The notes under the pieces were generated by a model. It worked only from the letters and a program-made list of their open reading frames with translations. It searched no databases and had not been told where the DNA came from. This document shows, one piece after another, positions 1-9,269 of a DNA stretch of 64,000 nucleotides (position 1 is the first letter of the stretch; each line of letters begins with the position of its first letter). The translations under genes were made by a program, and so were the position numbers. The stretch comes from Betaproteobacteria bacterium HGW-Betaproteobacteria-22 (lineage in GTDB: Bacteria; Pseudomonadota; Gammaproteobacteria; Burkholderiales; Methylophilaceae), in assembly GCA_002842285.1 (NCBI GenBank), contig PHCJ01000007.1:45587-109586 (forward strand). Reading direction: 5' to 3'.

Positions 1-966
1 ACGGAGGCAGATGGCACACTGCTGGGGCAGCAAGTCACTTCTTTAGATCGTGTTGGTTTGTACGTGCCTGGTGGAAAAGCCGCTTATCCTTCATCCGTAC
101 TGATGAATGCAATCCCGGCAAAAGTGGCAGGCGTGCAGGAATTAATCATGGTCGTGCCAACGCCAAATGGAGAAAAGAATCAGCTTGTACTGGCGGCAGC
201 GGCGGTGTGCGGTGTGGACCGGGTATTTTGCATAGGTGGGGCGCAAGCGGTTGGCGCCCTGGCTTACGGTACTGCGACAGTGCCGCAGGTGGATAAGATT
301 GTAGGACCGGGTAACGCCTATGTCGCGGCGGCAAAACGCCGTGTGTTCGGCGTGGTTGGGATTGATATGGTCGCAGGGCCTTCTGAAATCTTGGTGATAT
401 GCGACGGCAAAACCAATCCGGACTGGATTGCCATGGACTTATTCTCACAGGCGGAGCACGATGAGCTCGCGCAATCTATTTTGCTGAGCCCGGATGCCGA
501 CTTTCTGGATCAGGTAAACGCAAGTATCTCGCGTCTAGTGCAGGAAATGCCACGTAAGGCGATTATCAGTACTTCGCTGACGGATCGAGGTGCATTGATT
601 CACGTGCGTGACTTGGAAGAGGCGGCCGAAATTAGCAACTACATTGCACCTGAGCATTTGGAGTTATCTGTTGAGGATCCATTAGCGTTTAGTAAAAAAA
701 TCAAACACGCAGGGGCTATTTTTATGGGCAGAAACACTTGCGAGGCACTGGGGGATTACTGTGCAGGCCCCAACCATGTATTGCCCACATCGCGTACCGC
801 ACGCTTTTCTTCCCCACTGGGTGTGTATGACTTTCAAAAACGCTCCAGCTTGATCATGGTGTCACCGGAAGGCGCGCAAGTGTTAGGTAAAGTGGCGGCA
901 ACTTTGGCTTATGGCGAAGGCTTGCAGGCGCACGCACGCTCGGCCGAATATCGGTTAAAAGGCTAG
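1..966 (+). CDS. hisD: Histidinol dehydrogenase HisD (5' end outside window)
   Basis: Catalyses the last two steps of histidine synthesis, the NAD-dependent four-electron oxidation of L-histidinol to L-histidine, in the cytoplasm. The reading frame is open from base 1, so about the first 110 residues of a roughly 430-residue family lie outside the window; 321 residues are visible. Recognisable are the glycine-rich [12 protein letters not shown] stretch, [15 protein letters not shown] (the Gln and His are zinc ligands in the family), APEHLEL and [18 protein letters not shown]. hisC follows after 148 bp, consistent with a histidine gene cluster continuing upstream. The family assignment is very secure. 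Confidence 0.97.
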   Translation, partial: TEADGTLLGQQVTSLDRVGLYVPGGKAAYPSSVLMNAIPAKVAGVQELIMVVPTPNGEKNQLVLAAAAVCGVDRVFCIGGAQAVGALAYGTATVPQVDKIVGPGNAYVAAAKRRVFGVVGIDMVAGPSEILVICDGKTNPDWIAMDLFSQAEHDELAQSILLSPDADFLDQVNASISRLVQEMPRKAIISTSLTDRGALIHVRDLEEAAEISNYIAPEHLELSVEDPLAFSKKIKHAGAIFMGRNTCEALGDYCAGPNHVLPTSRTARFSSPLGVYDFQKRSSLIMVSPEGAQVLGKVAATLAYGEGLQAHARSAEYRLKG

Positions 967-978
967 TCTACTCATCGG

Positions 979-1079
979 TGAACGCAGATAGTCTTTAAAT
1001 TTAATGAAAAAACAGCTGTGAGCAGATTGTGAAAATAATAAGTGATGTAACGGAAGCTATCAGCGTGTATCTGCGTTCA
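979..1079. repeat. Inverted repeat between hisD and hisC
   Basis: The 12-bp arms TGAACGCAGATA (979-990) and TATCTGCGTTCA (1068-1079) are perfect reverse complements separated by 77 bp. The match extends outwards with one mismatch (CATCGG against CGGCGG). The 3' arm continues as TCATCGGCGGATAA, resembling the ATCTGCGTTCATC-type intergenic repeats I recall from many bacterial genomes. It lies wholly in the gap between the two his genes and has no U-tract, so it is not a classic terminator. Confidence 0.6.
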
Positions 1080-1114
1080 TCGGCGGATAATATTGTTTTA
1101 GATGCGAATCAAAT

Positions 1115-2176
1115 ATGAGCAAATTTTGGAGTGATATTGTCCATAAGCTAACCCCTTATGTCCCGGGTGAGCAGCCTAAGTTGGAAAACTTGGTTAAACT
1201 CAACACCAATGAAAATCCTTATGGCCCAAGTCCCAAAGTGATAGAAGCGTTAAAGCTCGAGGCATCTGATAGCTTGCGTTTATATCCTGACCCCAATTCT
1301 GATGCTTTGAAGGCCGTGATTGCTCAAGCACATGGTTTAAATGCAAATCAGGTGTTTGTTGGCAACGGTTCAGATGAAGTGCTGGCGCATGTATTCCAGG
1401 CACTGTTAAAGCATACGTTGCCATTGTTATTTCCTGATATTACCTACAGTTTTTATCCCGTGTATTGTGGGTTATATGAGATTGAGTACCAAACCATTCC
1501 GTTAACAGCGGATTTCACCATTAACATTGACGATTACAATCAGCCCAATGGCGGGATTATATTTCCTAACCCCAATGCACCGACGGGAATTCCTTTAGCA
1601 TTGGCGCAAATTGAGAAGTTGCTGCAAAACAATGCCGGTTCGGTAGTCGTCATAGATGAGGCGTATGTCGATTTTGGCACTGAATCCGCAGTGAATTTAA
1701 TTCACCAATACCCTAATCTGCTGGTGACGCATACGCTATCGAAGGCACGCTCATTGGCAGGATTACGCGTGGGGTATGCGTTAGGCTCACCGGTCTTGAT
1801 AGAGGCTTTGACCCGTGTTAAGGACAGTTTTAATTCCTACCCGATAGACCGATTTGCGTCAGCGGGCGCGATTGCTGCGATAGAGGATGTAGCCTACTTT
1901 GAAAAGACTTGCACGCAAGTTGTGGCTACCAGAGAAGCATTGATTCAGGATTTGCTGCGTCTGGGTTTTGAAGTGTTGCCATCAGGGGCAAACTTTATAT
2001 TTGCCAAACATAAAACATACGCTGGCGCTGAATTAACTGCAAAACTACGTGATCATGGCATCATTGTGCGCCATTTTAAAACACCTAGCCGCATTTCTCC
2101 TTACTTGCGTATTACGATTGGCACAGACCCGCAATCAAAATTGTTGCTGGAGGCTTTGTCTGCTATTTTGCAGTAA
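1115..2176 (+). CDS. hisC: Histidinol-phosphate aminotransferase HisC
   Basis: PLP-dependent class I/II aminotransferase that converts imidazole acetol phosphate and glutamate to histidinol phosphate and 2-oxoglutarate. It has 353 residues, normal for HisC. The N-terminal [15 protein letters not shown] segment is the family hallmark; NPNAPTG is the substrate/PLP loop; [11 protein letters not shown] carries the aspartate that contacts the PLP nitrogen; and [19 protein letters not shown] holds the Schiff-base lysine. The ATG start gives the expected N terminus. It lies downstream of hisD in the same direction. The next gene points the other way, so hisC ends the plus-strand unit. Confidence 0.97.
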   Translation: MSKFWSDIVHKLTPYVPGEQPKLENLVKLNTNENPYGPSPKVIEALKLEASDSLRLYPDPNSDALKAVIAQAHGLNANQVFVGNGSDEVLAHVFQALLKHTLPLLFPDITYSFYPVYCGLYEIEYQTIPLTADFTINIDDYNQPNGGIIFPNPNAPTGIPLALAQIEKLLQNNAGSVVVIDEAYVDFGTESAVNLIHQYPNLLVTHTLSKARSLAGLRVGYALGSPVLIEALTRVKDSFNSYPIDRFASAGAIAAIEDVAYFEKTCTQVVATREALIQDLLRLGFEVLPSGANFIFAKHKTYAGAELTAKLRDHGIIVRHFKTPSRISPYLRITIGTDPQSKLLLEALSAILQ

Positions 2177-2501
2177 CTGAGTCAGTTTTGATGAGACTTT
2201 CCATCTTCTAGTGCTAACGCTCTATTTGGCTGCCATTCTCTGTGCGTTGCCAGTAAGGTGCCTGTTGAATTTAACTCAGATTTTCCATTATTAGGCGATT
2301 CCACATCTACTTGAATGTCAACTTGCCCATTCTGCATCTTTTTTGTGCAAATTTTCTGTCAATAGCATGACTATTGAATCATAAAATTTGCACAAAAAAT
2401 CCATCAAATTGTGTGGGGTTGCCATTTTTAGCAAGCCTTGCCAACTTGTTGGCTTTAGTGTTGATTATCAGCCACAGGCAAGACCTAATTGGAAGTCTGG
2501 A
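2177..2501. other. Intergenic, hisC to convergent secreted-protein gene
   Basis: This 325-bp gap lies between the 3' ends of two convergent genes. The only structure seen is the nested palindrome at 2339-2399, described separately. No coding capacity is convincing: the plus-strand frame at 2388-2720 is antisense to the secreted-protein gene and has no family features. Confidence 0.6.
2339..2399. repeat. Nested perfect palindrome (17-bp outer, 7-bp inner stem)
   Basis: The outer arms at 2339-2355 and 2383-2399 are perfect 17-base reverse complements (TTTTTTGTGCAAATTTT on the 5' side). Inside sits a second hairpin, TCAATAG (2359-2365) and CTATTGA (2371-2377), with a 5-base loop. It is placed between two convergent genes, as a bidirectional terminator would be. 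However, the outer arm carries U6 on its 5' side and A6 on its 3' side, the reverse of a normal intrinsic terminator. Confidence 0.7.
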
Positions 2502-2954
2502 TTAATCGTGGCGTTTGCCTTTACCGTTGCCTCTATGTTGTTCGTGATGTCTGCCGTTGTTTTGCCTGTCGTCATAGCTTCCGTGATGACGTTCGCGGTA
2601 AATCGGCGCATATTCATGCTGATACCAGCTGTCTTGCACAAAATACACGGGCTGGCTGCATGCGTGATAATGGCTGCAATATCTAGGCCAGTTTTTGGCA
2701 TGGCCGGGGGGCACGCGTAAATAGACTGGCTCATACACGTCGACGTGGCGGTGAACGACAATGGGTTTTTTATAGATGACACGCGGTTGTGGGTAGGGGT
2801 AATCGCCTATTTCTATATGGCCGTAAAAGCCCGGCTGGCCAATGCTGATTGATACGCCTACATCGGCTGCGGTTGATATGTTGGCAGTGCATAGTAGAAA
2901 GGCAGAAATCAGCACGCGTTTTAATAGAATAGAAAATAAAATAGAACGTTGCAT
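2502..2954 (-). CDS. Secreted His/Tyr-rich protein of unknown function
   Basis: A 150-residue protein with an N-terminal signal peptide: a basic start (MQRS, LLKR), the hydrophobic core VLISAFLLCTA, and likely cleavage after STA. The mature part begins ADVGVSISIGQPGFYGHIEIG, a pattern I associate with short betaproteobacterial periplasmic proteins of unknown role. It continues with PYPQPRV and PPGHAKNW and ends in a very basic, His/Arg/Gly-rich tail (residues about 118-150). Three Cys/His-rich positions (CSHYHAC) could bind metal, but that is inference. The start is supported by AAGGAG seven bases upstream. It is convergent with hisC and divergent from rsmB. Confidence 0.75.
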   Translation of the reverse strand: MQRSILFSILLKRVLISAFLLCTANISTAADVGVSISIGQPGFYGHIEIGDYPYPQPRVIYKKPIVVHRHVDVYEPVYLRVPPGHAKNWPRYCSHYHACSQPVYFVQDSWYQHEYAPIYRERHHGSYDDRQNNGRHHEQHRGNGKGKRHD

Positions 2955-3087
2955 GGCACACTCCTTGTGTTAGACAGTCACCTAACGCATGAATGACGCG
3001 GTACGATGACAGCTATCCGATAGCTTACCCCCAATCCGCGCATTATCAAGTAAAATCTGGCTTTAGTCCTTAAGTTAGAAGTGTATT

Positions 3088-4392
3088 GTGTATCTCTCTC
3101 AACTCATTGCCGCCGACGCTGTTAACCAGGTGCTGTCCGGGCGCAATCTTACGCTGGCGTTGCCTGAAGCACAGGTGCGTTTTCCTCAGGCTACGCCACA
3201 GCAGCGTGGTGGCGGTGCTGATTTAAGCTATGGAACGCTGCGTTTTTATGGTGAGATTGAGGTGTATCTGCGTCAGCTACTTGAAAAGCCATTGACTGAT
3301 CGCCGCATCCATACATTGTTGCTGGTAGCGATATATCAATTGATGCATGATAAAGCAGACGCCTTTACTGTGGTGAATCAGGCGGTGCATGCAGTGAATC
3401 AGTTGAAAAGGCCTGTGCCAAAAGCTTGGGCAAAAGGCTTGGTGAATGGCGTTTTGCGAAATTTCCTGCGGCAGAAAGCCCGGTTAACAGTGTTTGCCGA
3501 CACTAACGAAGTCGCGCGTTATTCATATCCACAGTGGTGGATCAATAAGCTTAAATTGCAATATCCGGCACATTGGCAACAGATGCTGGTGGCTGGTAAT
3601 CAGCACCCGCCGATGACCTTGCGCGTGAACCAGAAAAAAATCACGATGCCAGATTATCTCAACTTGCTGCAGGACCAGGCGATTGAAGGGGTACACCTGG
3701 GTGAGCATGCAGTGATGCTGGCTAAGCCGGTTGCGGTTGAAAAAATCCCCGGATTTAAAGATGGCGTCGTTTCTGTGCAGGATTACGGTGCGCAACTCGC
3801 CGCACCTCTATTGGATGTGCAGGCAGAAATGCGGGTGTTAGATGCCTGCTGCGCGCCCGGTGGTAAGGCCGGTCATTTGCTGGAATTGGCTAACGTGCAT
3901 CTGACAGGTCTGGATAGCGATGAAGTACGTCTGGCACGTGTGCAAAGTAATTTAACGCGCTTGCAGTTGCAGGCTAACTTACTGGTGGGTGATGCGGCGA
4001 CAGATGAGTGGTTTGATGGTAGGCTATTTGACAGAATTTTGGCAGATGTTCCTTGCACAGCGTCGGGAATCGTTAGGCGTCATGTGGATATCAAATGGTT
4101 ACGCCGTGAGGGCGATGTAAGTGCTTTTGCTTTGCAGCAGCGTAAAATCCTGCCCAGTTTGTGGCAGAAGCTGGCAAAGGGTGGTAAATTGCTTTATGTC
4201 ACCTGTTCTGTTTTCCATGAAGAAAATCAGGAGCAGATCAATCAGTTTTTAAATAACCACGTTGATGCAAGGCAACTGCCGATAGAGTCGGTATTGAGTC
4301 AACAATATAACAACATGATATACATGAATGGGCAACTCATTCCAAACAATCTGCATGATGGTTTTTTCTATGCTTTGTTACAAAAGCATTAA
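3088..4392 (+). CDS. rsmB: 16S rRNA m5C967 methyltransferase RsmB
   Basis: Methylates cytosine 967 of 16S rRNA using S-adenosylmethionine. It has 434 residues, the usual size. The N-terminal NusB-like domain (about 1-140) contains the typical LLLVAIYQLMHDKADAFTVVNQAV and GLVNGVLRNFLR. The Rossmann methyltransferase domain follows: VLDACCAPGGKAGHLLEL (SAM loop), ILADVPCTASGIVRRHPD-like motif with the first cysteine, and LLYVTCSVFHEENQEQ with the catalytic Cys. A stop codon lies 12 bases upstream of the GTG start in frame, so GTG is the best available start. The next two genes follow the common betaproteobacterial order. Confidence 0.95.
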   Translation: MYLSQLIAADAVNQVLSGRNLTLALPEAQVRFPQATPQQRGGGADLSYGTLRFYGEIEVYLRQLLEKPLTDRRIHTLLLVAIYQLMHDKADAFTVVNQAVHAVNQLKRPVPKAWAKGLVNGVLRNFLRQKARLTVFADTNEVARYSYPQWWINKLKLQYPAHWQQMLVAGNQHPPMTLRVNQKKITMPDYLNLLQDQAIEGVHLGEHAVMLAKPVAVEKIPGFKDGVVSVQDYGAQLAAPLLDVQAEMRVLDACCAPGGKAGHLLELANVHLTGLDSDEVRLARVQSNLTRLQLQANLLVGDAATDEWFDGRLFDRILADVPCTASGIVRRHVDIKWLRREGDVSAFALQQRKILPSLWQKLAKGGKLLYVTCSVFHEENQEQINQFLNNHVDARQLPIESVLSQQYNNMIYMNGQLIPNNLHDGFFYALLQKH

Positions 4393-4454
4393 GGCAAGGC
4401 TGCTTTGGCTTTATCGGTTGCTGCAGGCCAAACGCCTATGGCGCGCAAATAATG

Positions 4455-4535
4455 TGCTTCAGTACATGTATTTCACGGACATGCTCATTACAGGTAAGTT
4501 GCATCACGCTCGACGGCTTGTTCCGTGTTTTCTCA
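4455..4535 (+). repeat. Dispersed repeat, copy 1 (start of DUF4390 gene)
   Basis: This stretch shares TATTTCACGGACATGC and CCGTGTTT, at identical spacing and without gaps over about 65 bases, with 50160-50245 next to mutY. Read in the coding frame it gives YFTDM..(x)..G.LH.AR....PCF in both places. Here it lies immediately after rsmB and contains the likely start codon of the DUF4390 gene. The two copies are clearly related, with many substitutions in between. Confidence 0.7.
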
Positions 4536-5083
4536 AGCAATTATTCTGCGTGTTAGGGCTTGTGTTGCTGACTGGCACGAGTGTTGCTGCCTCTAATAGC
4601 CTGCATATCAGAAGTGCTAATATCATTAGCTATGAAGATGAGTTTTTATTGAATGCGGATGCTGAAATTAACTTCAGCAAGGAGATGGAAAAGGCGATTC
4701 TCAAAGGGTTCACTTTTAACTTCATCATTGAGTTTCAGCTGTTTTCGCCCAGAACGTATTGGTTTGATGACGAAATCGTCACGACAGTACAGCAAGTAAG
4801 CCTGAGTTACCACGCGTTGACCAGACAGTATATTCTCGTGCGCAATGAGCAACAGCGAGCTTTGGCAACACTGGATGAGGCGATGGAGGATTTATCTGTG
4901 ATTCAGGATCTCAAGGTATTCCAAAAGAAAGATGTAGAGAAGGAAAGGCCTTACAAGGCGGCACTTATGATGCGTCTGGATCATAAAACCTTACCCAAGG
5001 CGATGCAGGTGGAGGGTATGTCGTCTAATGAGTGGAAGATGAGCTCGCAACGATTTGAGTGGGTTCCCAATTTACTTAAATGA
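4481..5083 (+). CDS. DUF4390 exported protein
   Basis: A protein of about 200 residues of the DUF4390 family, routinely found between rsmB and the NtrY-type kinase in betaproteobacteria; its biochemical function is unknown. The frame is open back to 4328, overlapping rsmB, but ATG 4481 (or 4466) gives a sensible signal peptide with core LFCVLGLVLLTGTSVAA. The mature domain shows INFSKEMEKAILKGFTFNFIIEFQLF, typical of the family (LNFRLPPALEEALNRGIPL-type). The last four bases overlap the kinase start (ATGA), implying translational coupling. The N-terminal codons lie in a dispersed repeat, so the exact start is uncertain. Confidence 0.85.
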   Translation: MLITGKLHHARRLVPCFLKQLFCVLGLVLLTGTSVAASNSLHIRSANIISYEDEFLLNADAEINFSKEMEKAILKGFTFNFIIEFQLFSPRTYWFDDEIVTTVQQVSLSYHALTRQYILVRNEQQRALATLDEAMEDLSVIQDLKVFQKKDVEKERPYKAALMMRLDHKTLPKAMQVEGMSSNEWKMSSQRFEWVPNLLK

Positions 5084-7215
5084 AATACATCGTATTTACC
5101 AGTGCGTTTTTAGGCGGATTTTTACTGTACTTGCTTTCTAACGCGAGTGCAAACACTGCCGCATCCGGTGAGTATTACACCTTGCTGGTAGTGCTTAACG
5201 GCTTGTTGGTATTGATACTGGTTGTATTGATTGCGATACAGCTTTTCAAGCTGTATCAGAATATTCGCCAGCGTGTGATGGGAAGCCGCTTCACGCTCAG
5301 GCTGTTAGGCTCTTTTGCCTTAATGGCAGTTATTCCCGGGTTAATCGTGTATTTGGTGTCGGTCAACTTTTTAACACGCTCGATAGAGTCTTGGTTTAAT
5401 GTCAAGGTGGAGTCCGCACTTGAGGGTGGCTTGAACCTTGGGCAGACTGCGCTGGAGATTATGCTGGCAGATGTGAAGGAAAAGGGAGAGGGTATGGCAA
5501 CAAGTCTTGCCCTGTTACCCGCAAACGCACATTTTGCGACCCTGAATGAGTTACGCGAACGTAACGCGGTGCAAGAAGCAACGCTCCTGACACCACAAGG
5601 CAGGATTCTGGCTGTATCCAGTGGCGATGCCAGCAGTTTTCTGCCTGATTTGCCTAGTATTGCGCAGTTGAGGCAGGCACGTCAGCGCCTTTATGGCAAT
5701 ATTGAACCTATCGATGGCAAAGGCTTGTTTCTGCGCGTGTTGGTGCCTGTGAATGTGCAGGATTTGGTGGGTGAAACACGTATTCTGCAGTTGATGCAGC
5801 CCGTGCCGAAAGCGCTGGCAACGACAGCTGAATCTGTGCAGGATGTTTATCAGGATTATCAACAGCTATCGTATAGCCGCACAGCATTGCGAGAAGTATT
5901 TGCTTTAACGCTCACATTGGTCATGATGCTGTCGATGTTGACAGCGGTTGCGATTGCCTTTGTGCTGAGCCGGCGTTTATCTGCGCCGTTACGTGTTTTG
6001 GCAGAAGGCACAAAAGCGATTGCTAGCGGTGACTACAGCACCATGCTGCCTGCACATGGTAAAGATGAGTTAGGCGTGCTGGTTCAATCCTTTAACAGCA
6101 TGACACAACAGCTGGGTGACGCCACCAGGGCGGCAGGTAGAAACCGCGCCCGCGTGGAAGCCGCGCGTGGTTATCTGGAAACCATACTGGCACATTTGTC
6201 ATCAGGTGTGCTTGCGTTAAACGAGCGTGGTGAGTTGCGTACATTCAATCAGGCAACCGTCAGTATTTTAGGCGTGTCACTGGAAAGCTATGTAGGGTTT
6301 ACCCCAGATAAAATTATTGAAAAACAGCCGCACTTGGCCAATTTTTTTCATGTGATTGCCTCGCATTGCAAGCCTGACGACGCTAGCCCGCAGAAAGACG
6401 ATGTGCAAACGCAGGTTGAATTGGTGGCATCTCAGGGCCAGAAAATTATTACCGTACGCGGCACAAAACTCCCTGATGGGGGCTATGTTGCAGTGTTTGA
6501 TGATGCGACGGCGATGGTGCAGGCGCAGCGCGATGCCGCATGGGGTGAGGTGGCAAGGCGTTTGGCACACGAGATAAAAAACCCTTTAACGCCTATTCAG
6601 TTGTCTGCTGAGCGCATTGCACACAGGCTAAGCGATAAATTGGAAAGTGCCGATGCCGAGGTGTTACAGCGCTCAACACAGACGATTGTGAATCAGGTGG
6701 ATGCTTTAAAACAGATGGTAAATGAGTTTAGCGAATACGCAAGGTCGCCTTCTTTGCACCTCAATAAACTGGATATCAATGCCCTGATTAAAGAGATATT
6801 GTCTTTGTATGATATGCCTAAAGTAAAAATAGATTTACAGCTGGCACATGAGAAGATCCTGATTAAGGGTGATAGCAACATGTTGCGTCAGGTGCTGCAT
6901 AATCTGTTGCAGAATGCACAGGATGCCTTGATTGACCAGTCATCGCCGATAATCATGGTCCATACTGGCGTATGGCAAAACAACATGATATTAACCGTGC
7001 AAGATAATGGCAGTGGCTTGCCGGCCGAGATGGTGACGCGGGTATTCGAGCCCTATATGACAACCAAGCCCCATGGTACAGGGCTTGGCTTGGCTATTGT
7101 GAAAAAAATAGTTGAGGAGCATAGAGGCAGTATTAAAATTGAGAATATTGCGCAATCTGAGTTGGGAGGTAGTGGTGTCGTAGTCACTATCACTATCCCG
7201 CTCTTTAATGAGTAG
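5080..7215 (+). CDS. ntrY: NtrY-type sensor histidine kinase
   Basis: A membrane histidine kinase of 711 residues that phosphorylates the NtrX-type regulator encoded next. Several N-terminal transmembrane helices (about residues 5-25, 32-58, 78-102) enclose an external sensing region up to a further helix at about 280-305. A HAMP linker (about 305-355), a PAS domain (about 365-475), the HisKA box ARRLAHEIKNPLTPIQL with phospho-acceptor His497, and a HATPase domain with NLLQNAQDAL, DNGSGLP and GTGLGLAIV follow. It overlaps the DUF4390 gene by 4 bp, and the regulator starts 33 bp later. NtrYX systems affect nitrogen and redox control in related bacteria; the signal here is unknown. Confidence 0.93.
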   Translation: MKYIVFTSAFLGGFLLYLLSNASANTAASGEYYTLLVVLNGLLVLILVVLIAIQLFKLYQNIRQRVMGSRFTLRLLGSFALMAVIPGLIVYLVSVNFLTRSIESWFNVKVESALEGGLNLGQTALEIMLADVKEKGEGMATSLALLPANAHFATLNELRERNAVQEATLLTPQGRILAVSSGDASSFLPDLPSIAQLRQARQRLYGNIEPIDGKGLFLRVLVPVNVQDLVGETRILQLMQPVPKALATTAESVQDVYQDYQQLSYSRTALREVFALTLTLVMMLSMLTAVAIAFVLSRRLSAPLRVLAEGTKAIASGDYSTMLPAHGKDELGVLVQSFNSMTQQLGDATRAAGRNRARVEAARGYLETILAHLSSGVLALNERGELRTFNQATVSILGVSLESYVGFTPDKIIEKQPHLANFFHVIASHCKPDDASPQKDDVQTQVELVASQGQKIITVRGTKLPDGGYVAVFDDATAMVQAQRDAAWGEVARRLAHEIKNPLTPIQLSAERIAHRLSDKLESADAEVLQRSTQTIVNQVDALKQMVNEFSEYARSPSLHLNKLDINALIKEILSLYDMPKVKIDLQLAHEKILIKGDSNMLRQVLHNLLQNAQDALIDQSSPIIMVHTGVWQNNMILTVQDNGSGLPAEMVTRVFEPYMTTKPHGTGLGLAIVKKIVEEHRGSIKIENIAQSELGGSGVVVTITIPLFNE

Positions 7216-7248
7216 TAGAGATCTATTGAAACTAGAGTTTAAAGACTT

Positions 7249-8562
7249 ATGGCATCAAAACATATATTAGTGGTTGACGATGAAGTGGGAATCCGTGAGT
7301 TGTTGCGTGACATCCTGCAAGATGAAGGGTATCGCGTGCAGCTGGCCGAGAACGCTGCAGTGGCACGTGCCATGCGCTCACATGAGCGCCCGGATGTAGT
7401 GTTGCTTGATATCTGGATGCCGGATTGTGATGGCATCAGTTTACTGAAAGAGTGGGCAAACGCTAATTTGCTGACCATGCCTGTTGTCATGATGTCTGGT
7501 CACGGCACCATTGATACTGCAGTTGAAGCCACGCGCATCGGAGCGTTTGATTTTCTGGAAAAACCTATAGCCTTACAAAAGCTTTTGAAAACCGTAGCAA
7601 CTGCCTTGAAGCACAGCGAGCAACTGCCGCGCTCTGAAATGAATCTGGTGAGTTTAGGAAAAAGCCCGCTTGTCATCGCCTTGAAGGAGCGTTTGGACAA
7701 GATAGCGGCGAGCAACAGCGTTGCGCCCGCGCCTGTGTTGCTGATTGGACCCAAGGGCGGTGGTGCTGAGTTGTGCGCGCGGTTTTTGCAGAATGACAAT
7801 ACGCCATGGTTGCACCTGCAGGAATTCAGCCAGCTCGTGCAGGCGCCTTTAGACATTTTGGCACAGGTGACAGATGGGGTGCTGTTTATTGATGAGATTG
7901 CCGAGTTTAACAAAACCGAACAAAAGGGTTTGCTGTTACTCCTTACCAAGGCTGAAAAATATAATGTACGTGTGGTTTGCGCGACCAGCCATAACTTGCC
8001 TAAATTGCAGGCAGAGGGCTTGTTTGACCATAATTTATTACAAATTCTATCTACGACATCTTTACGCGTTCCATCTCTGGATGAGCATAAAGAAGATATT
8101 CCTGACCTGGTTGTGGCGATTGCAAATTTACAGTTTGAACTGTTTGATATCCCGTATCGGGAGTTTGATGTCGCTGCGCTCAATGCGCTGCGCAATGCCC
8201 CCTGGCCAGGCGACATTGCCCAACTGGAGGCTGTGGTCTGCAATCTGATACAGACAAGTTTGGGTGAAAAGATCGGATTAGACGATGTTAGCAGGGTGAT
8301 ACATCAGTTTGATGATACACCGCAGCATAATATTGCGCATTCAAACTCAGAAGTTGCCCTGGCAGGCAAATTAGCTGCTGTGGCAGAATTTAATCTGGAG
8401 CAGCCATTGCGAGAGGCAAGAGATGATTTTGAGCGCCTTTATTTTACACACCATATTAAAAGTGTGGCCGGTAATATGAATAAGCTGGCCGAAGTCTCAG
8501 GCCTGGAGCGTACACACTTGTACCGTAAGCTAAAACAGCTGGATATTAAAACCAAGGGCTAG
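7249..8562 (+). CDS. ntrX: NtrX-like response regulator with degenerate AAA+ domain
   Basis: The 437-residue partner of the upstream kinase. The receiver domain (1-120) is intact, with acidic pocket DD, phospho-acceptor Asp54 in LLDIWMPDCDG, and the FLEKPI lysine. The central domain is recognisable (GVLFIDEIAEFN resembles Walker B) but altered: the Walker A position reads GPKGGGAE (167-174) and lacks the GKS/GKE core, no GAFTGA sigma54-contact loop is visible, and the usual FR.DL.YRL arginine element is replaced by FDHNLLQIL. A Fis-type HTH closes the protein (GNMNKLAEVSGLERTHLYRKLKQL). It probably acts as a DNA-binding regulator without sigma54 ATPase activity; this is inference from missing motifs. 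Confidence 0.9.
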   Translation: MASKHILVVDDEVGIRELLRDILQDEGYRVQLAENAAVARAMRSHERPDVVLLDIWMPDCDGISLLKEWANANLLTMPVVMMSGHGTIDTAVEATRIGAFDFLEKPIALQKLLKTVATALKHSEQLPRSEMNLVSLGKSPLVIALKERLDKIAASNSVAPAPVLLIGPKGGGAELCARFLQNDNTPWLHLQEFSQLVQAPLDILAQVTDGVLFIDEIAEFNKTEQKGLLLLLTKAEKYNVRVVCATSHNLPKLQAEGLFDHNLLQILSTTSLRVPSLDEHKEDIPDLVVAIANLQFELFDIPYREFDVAALNALRNAPWPGDIAQLEAVVCNLIQTSLGEKIGLDDVSRVIHQFDDTPQHNIAHSNSEVALAGKLAAVAEFNLEQPLREARDDFERLYFTHHIKSVAGNMNKLAEVSGLERTHLYRKLKQLDIKTKG

Positions 8563-8639
8563 TCATGACCTTAATTTTCAGGTGCTGCCATTATCTGTTT
8601 TACGCGTTTAACCAATAAGCCGGGCGATTTTATTAAAGT

Positions 8640-9245
8640 ATGGGTGAATCAATTACGACGGATGAAGACCTCATGCGCAAGTTCTGTGCGGGCGATATGC
8701 GCGCTTTTGAATTGTTATACCAGCGACATGAAAGGCCAATTTATCGCTATATACGCAGGCTAATGGGAGGCGCATTCAACGCACAGGCGGATGATGTTTT
8801 TCAGGATGTGTGGATACGCTTAATTGATGCGCGACTGCAGTGGCAGCCACGTGAAAATGCAAGTTTTAAAACATGGCTATACACACTGGCGCATCATCGG
8901 ACGATAGATATATTGCGTAAAAGCGGCCGTGAAGTTTCAGTGGATGAGGGGTGGCTGGATGATGAACCGGGCTCGCCCTGGCAATCATGGCCTGCAGCCC
9001 ACGCTTTAGAGCCGGAACAGCAGGTATTTTGGCGCAAGGCCGGACAGCGCCTGCTGCATTGTCTGGACGGCTTGCCAGCCATGCAGCGTGCGGCATTTTT
9101 GTTACACCATGAGGATGGGTTGAGTGTGGATGAAATGCGCCTGGTGCTGAATGCTGAATTTGAAGCCATTAAAAGTCGTCTGCGATATGCTTTATTCAAG
9201 TTGCGTGCATGCATGGGGGCTTATTTGCCACCTATGGTGGATTAA
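8640..9245 (+). CDS. ECF-family RNA polymerase sigma factor
   Basis: A 201-residue sigma-70 family protein of the extracytoplasmic-function type. Region 2 is clear: DMRAFELLYQRHERPIYRYIRRLMG, then DDVFQDVWIRLIDAR and FKTWLYTLAHHRTIDILRKSGRE. Region 4 is present but short and divergent: LDGLPAMQRAAFLLHHEDGLSVDEMRLVLNAEFEAIKSRLRYALFKLR. The next gene, 24 bp downstream, encodes a single-pass membrane protein with a short cytoplasmic N terminus, as expected of an anti-sigma partner. The target promoters are not evident from the window. Confidence 0.93.
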   Translation: MGESITTDEDLMRKFCAGDMRAFELLYQRHERPIYRYIRRLMGGAFNAQADDVFQDVWIRLIDARLQWQPRENASFKTWLYTLAHHRTIDILRKSGREVSVDEGWLDDEPGSPWQSWPAAHALEPEQQVFWRKAGQRLLHCLDGLPAMQRAAFLLHHEDGLSVDEMRLVLNAEFEAIKSRLRYALFKLRACMGAYLPPMVD

Positions 9246-9269
9246 ACGGCGGACATTTGGTGTGATGGT

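Noticed and set aside
2950..2970. Possible sigma54 promoter (TGGCAC...TTGTG)
   Set aside because: The -12 GC is missing, and the sequence is explained by the ribosome-binding site of the minus-strand gene read backwards.
7500..8243. 247-codon open frame on the minus strand
   Set aside because: Antisense to ntrX, Ser-rich and without motifs; ntrX itself has clear domains.
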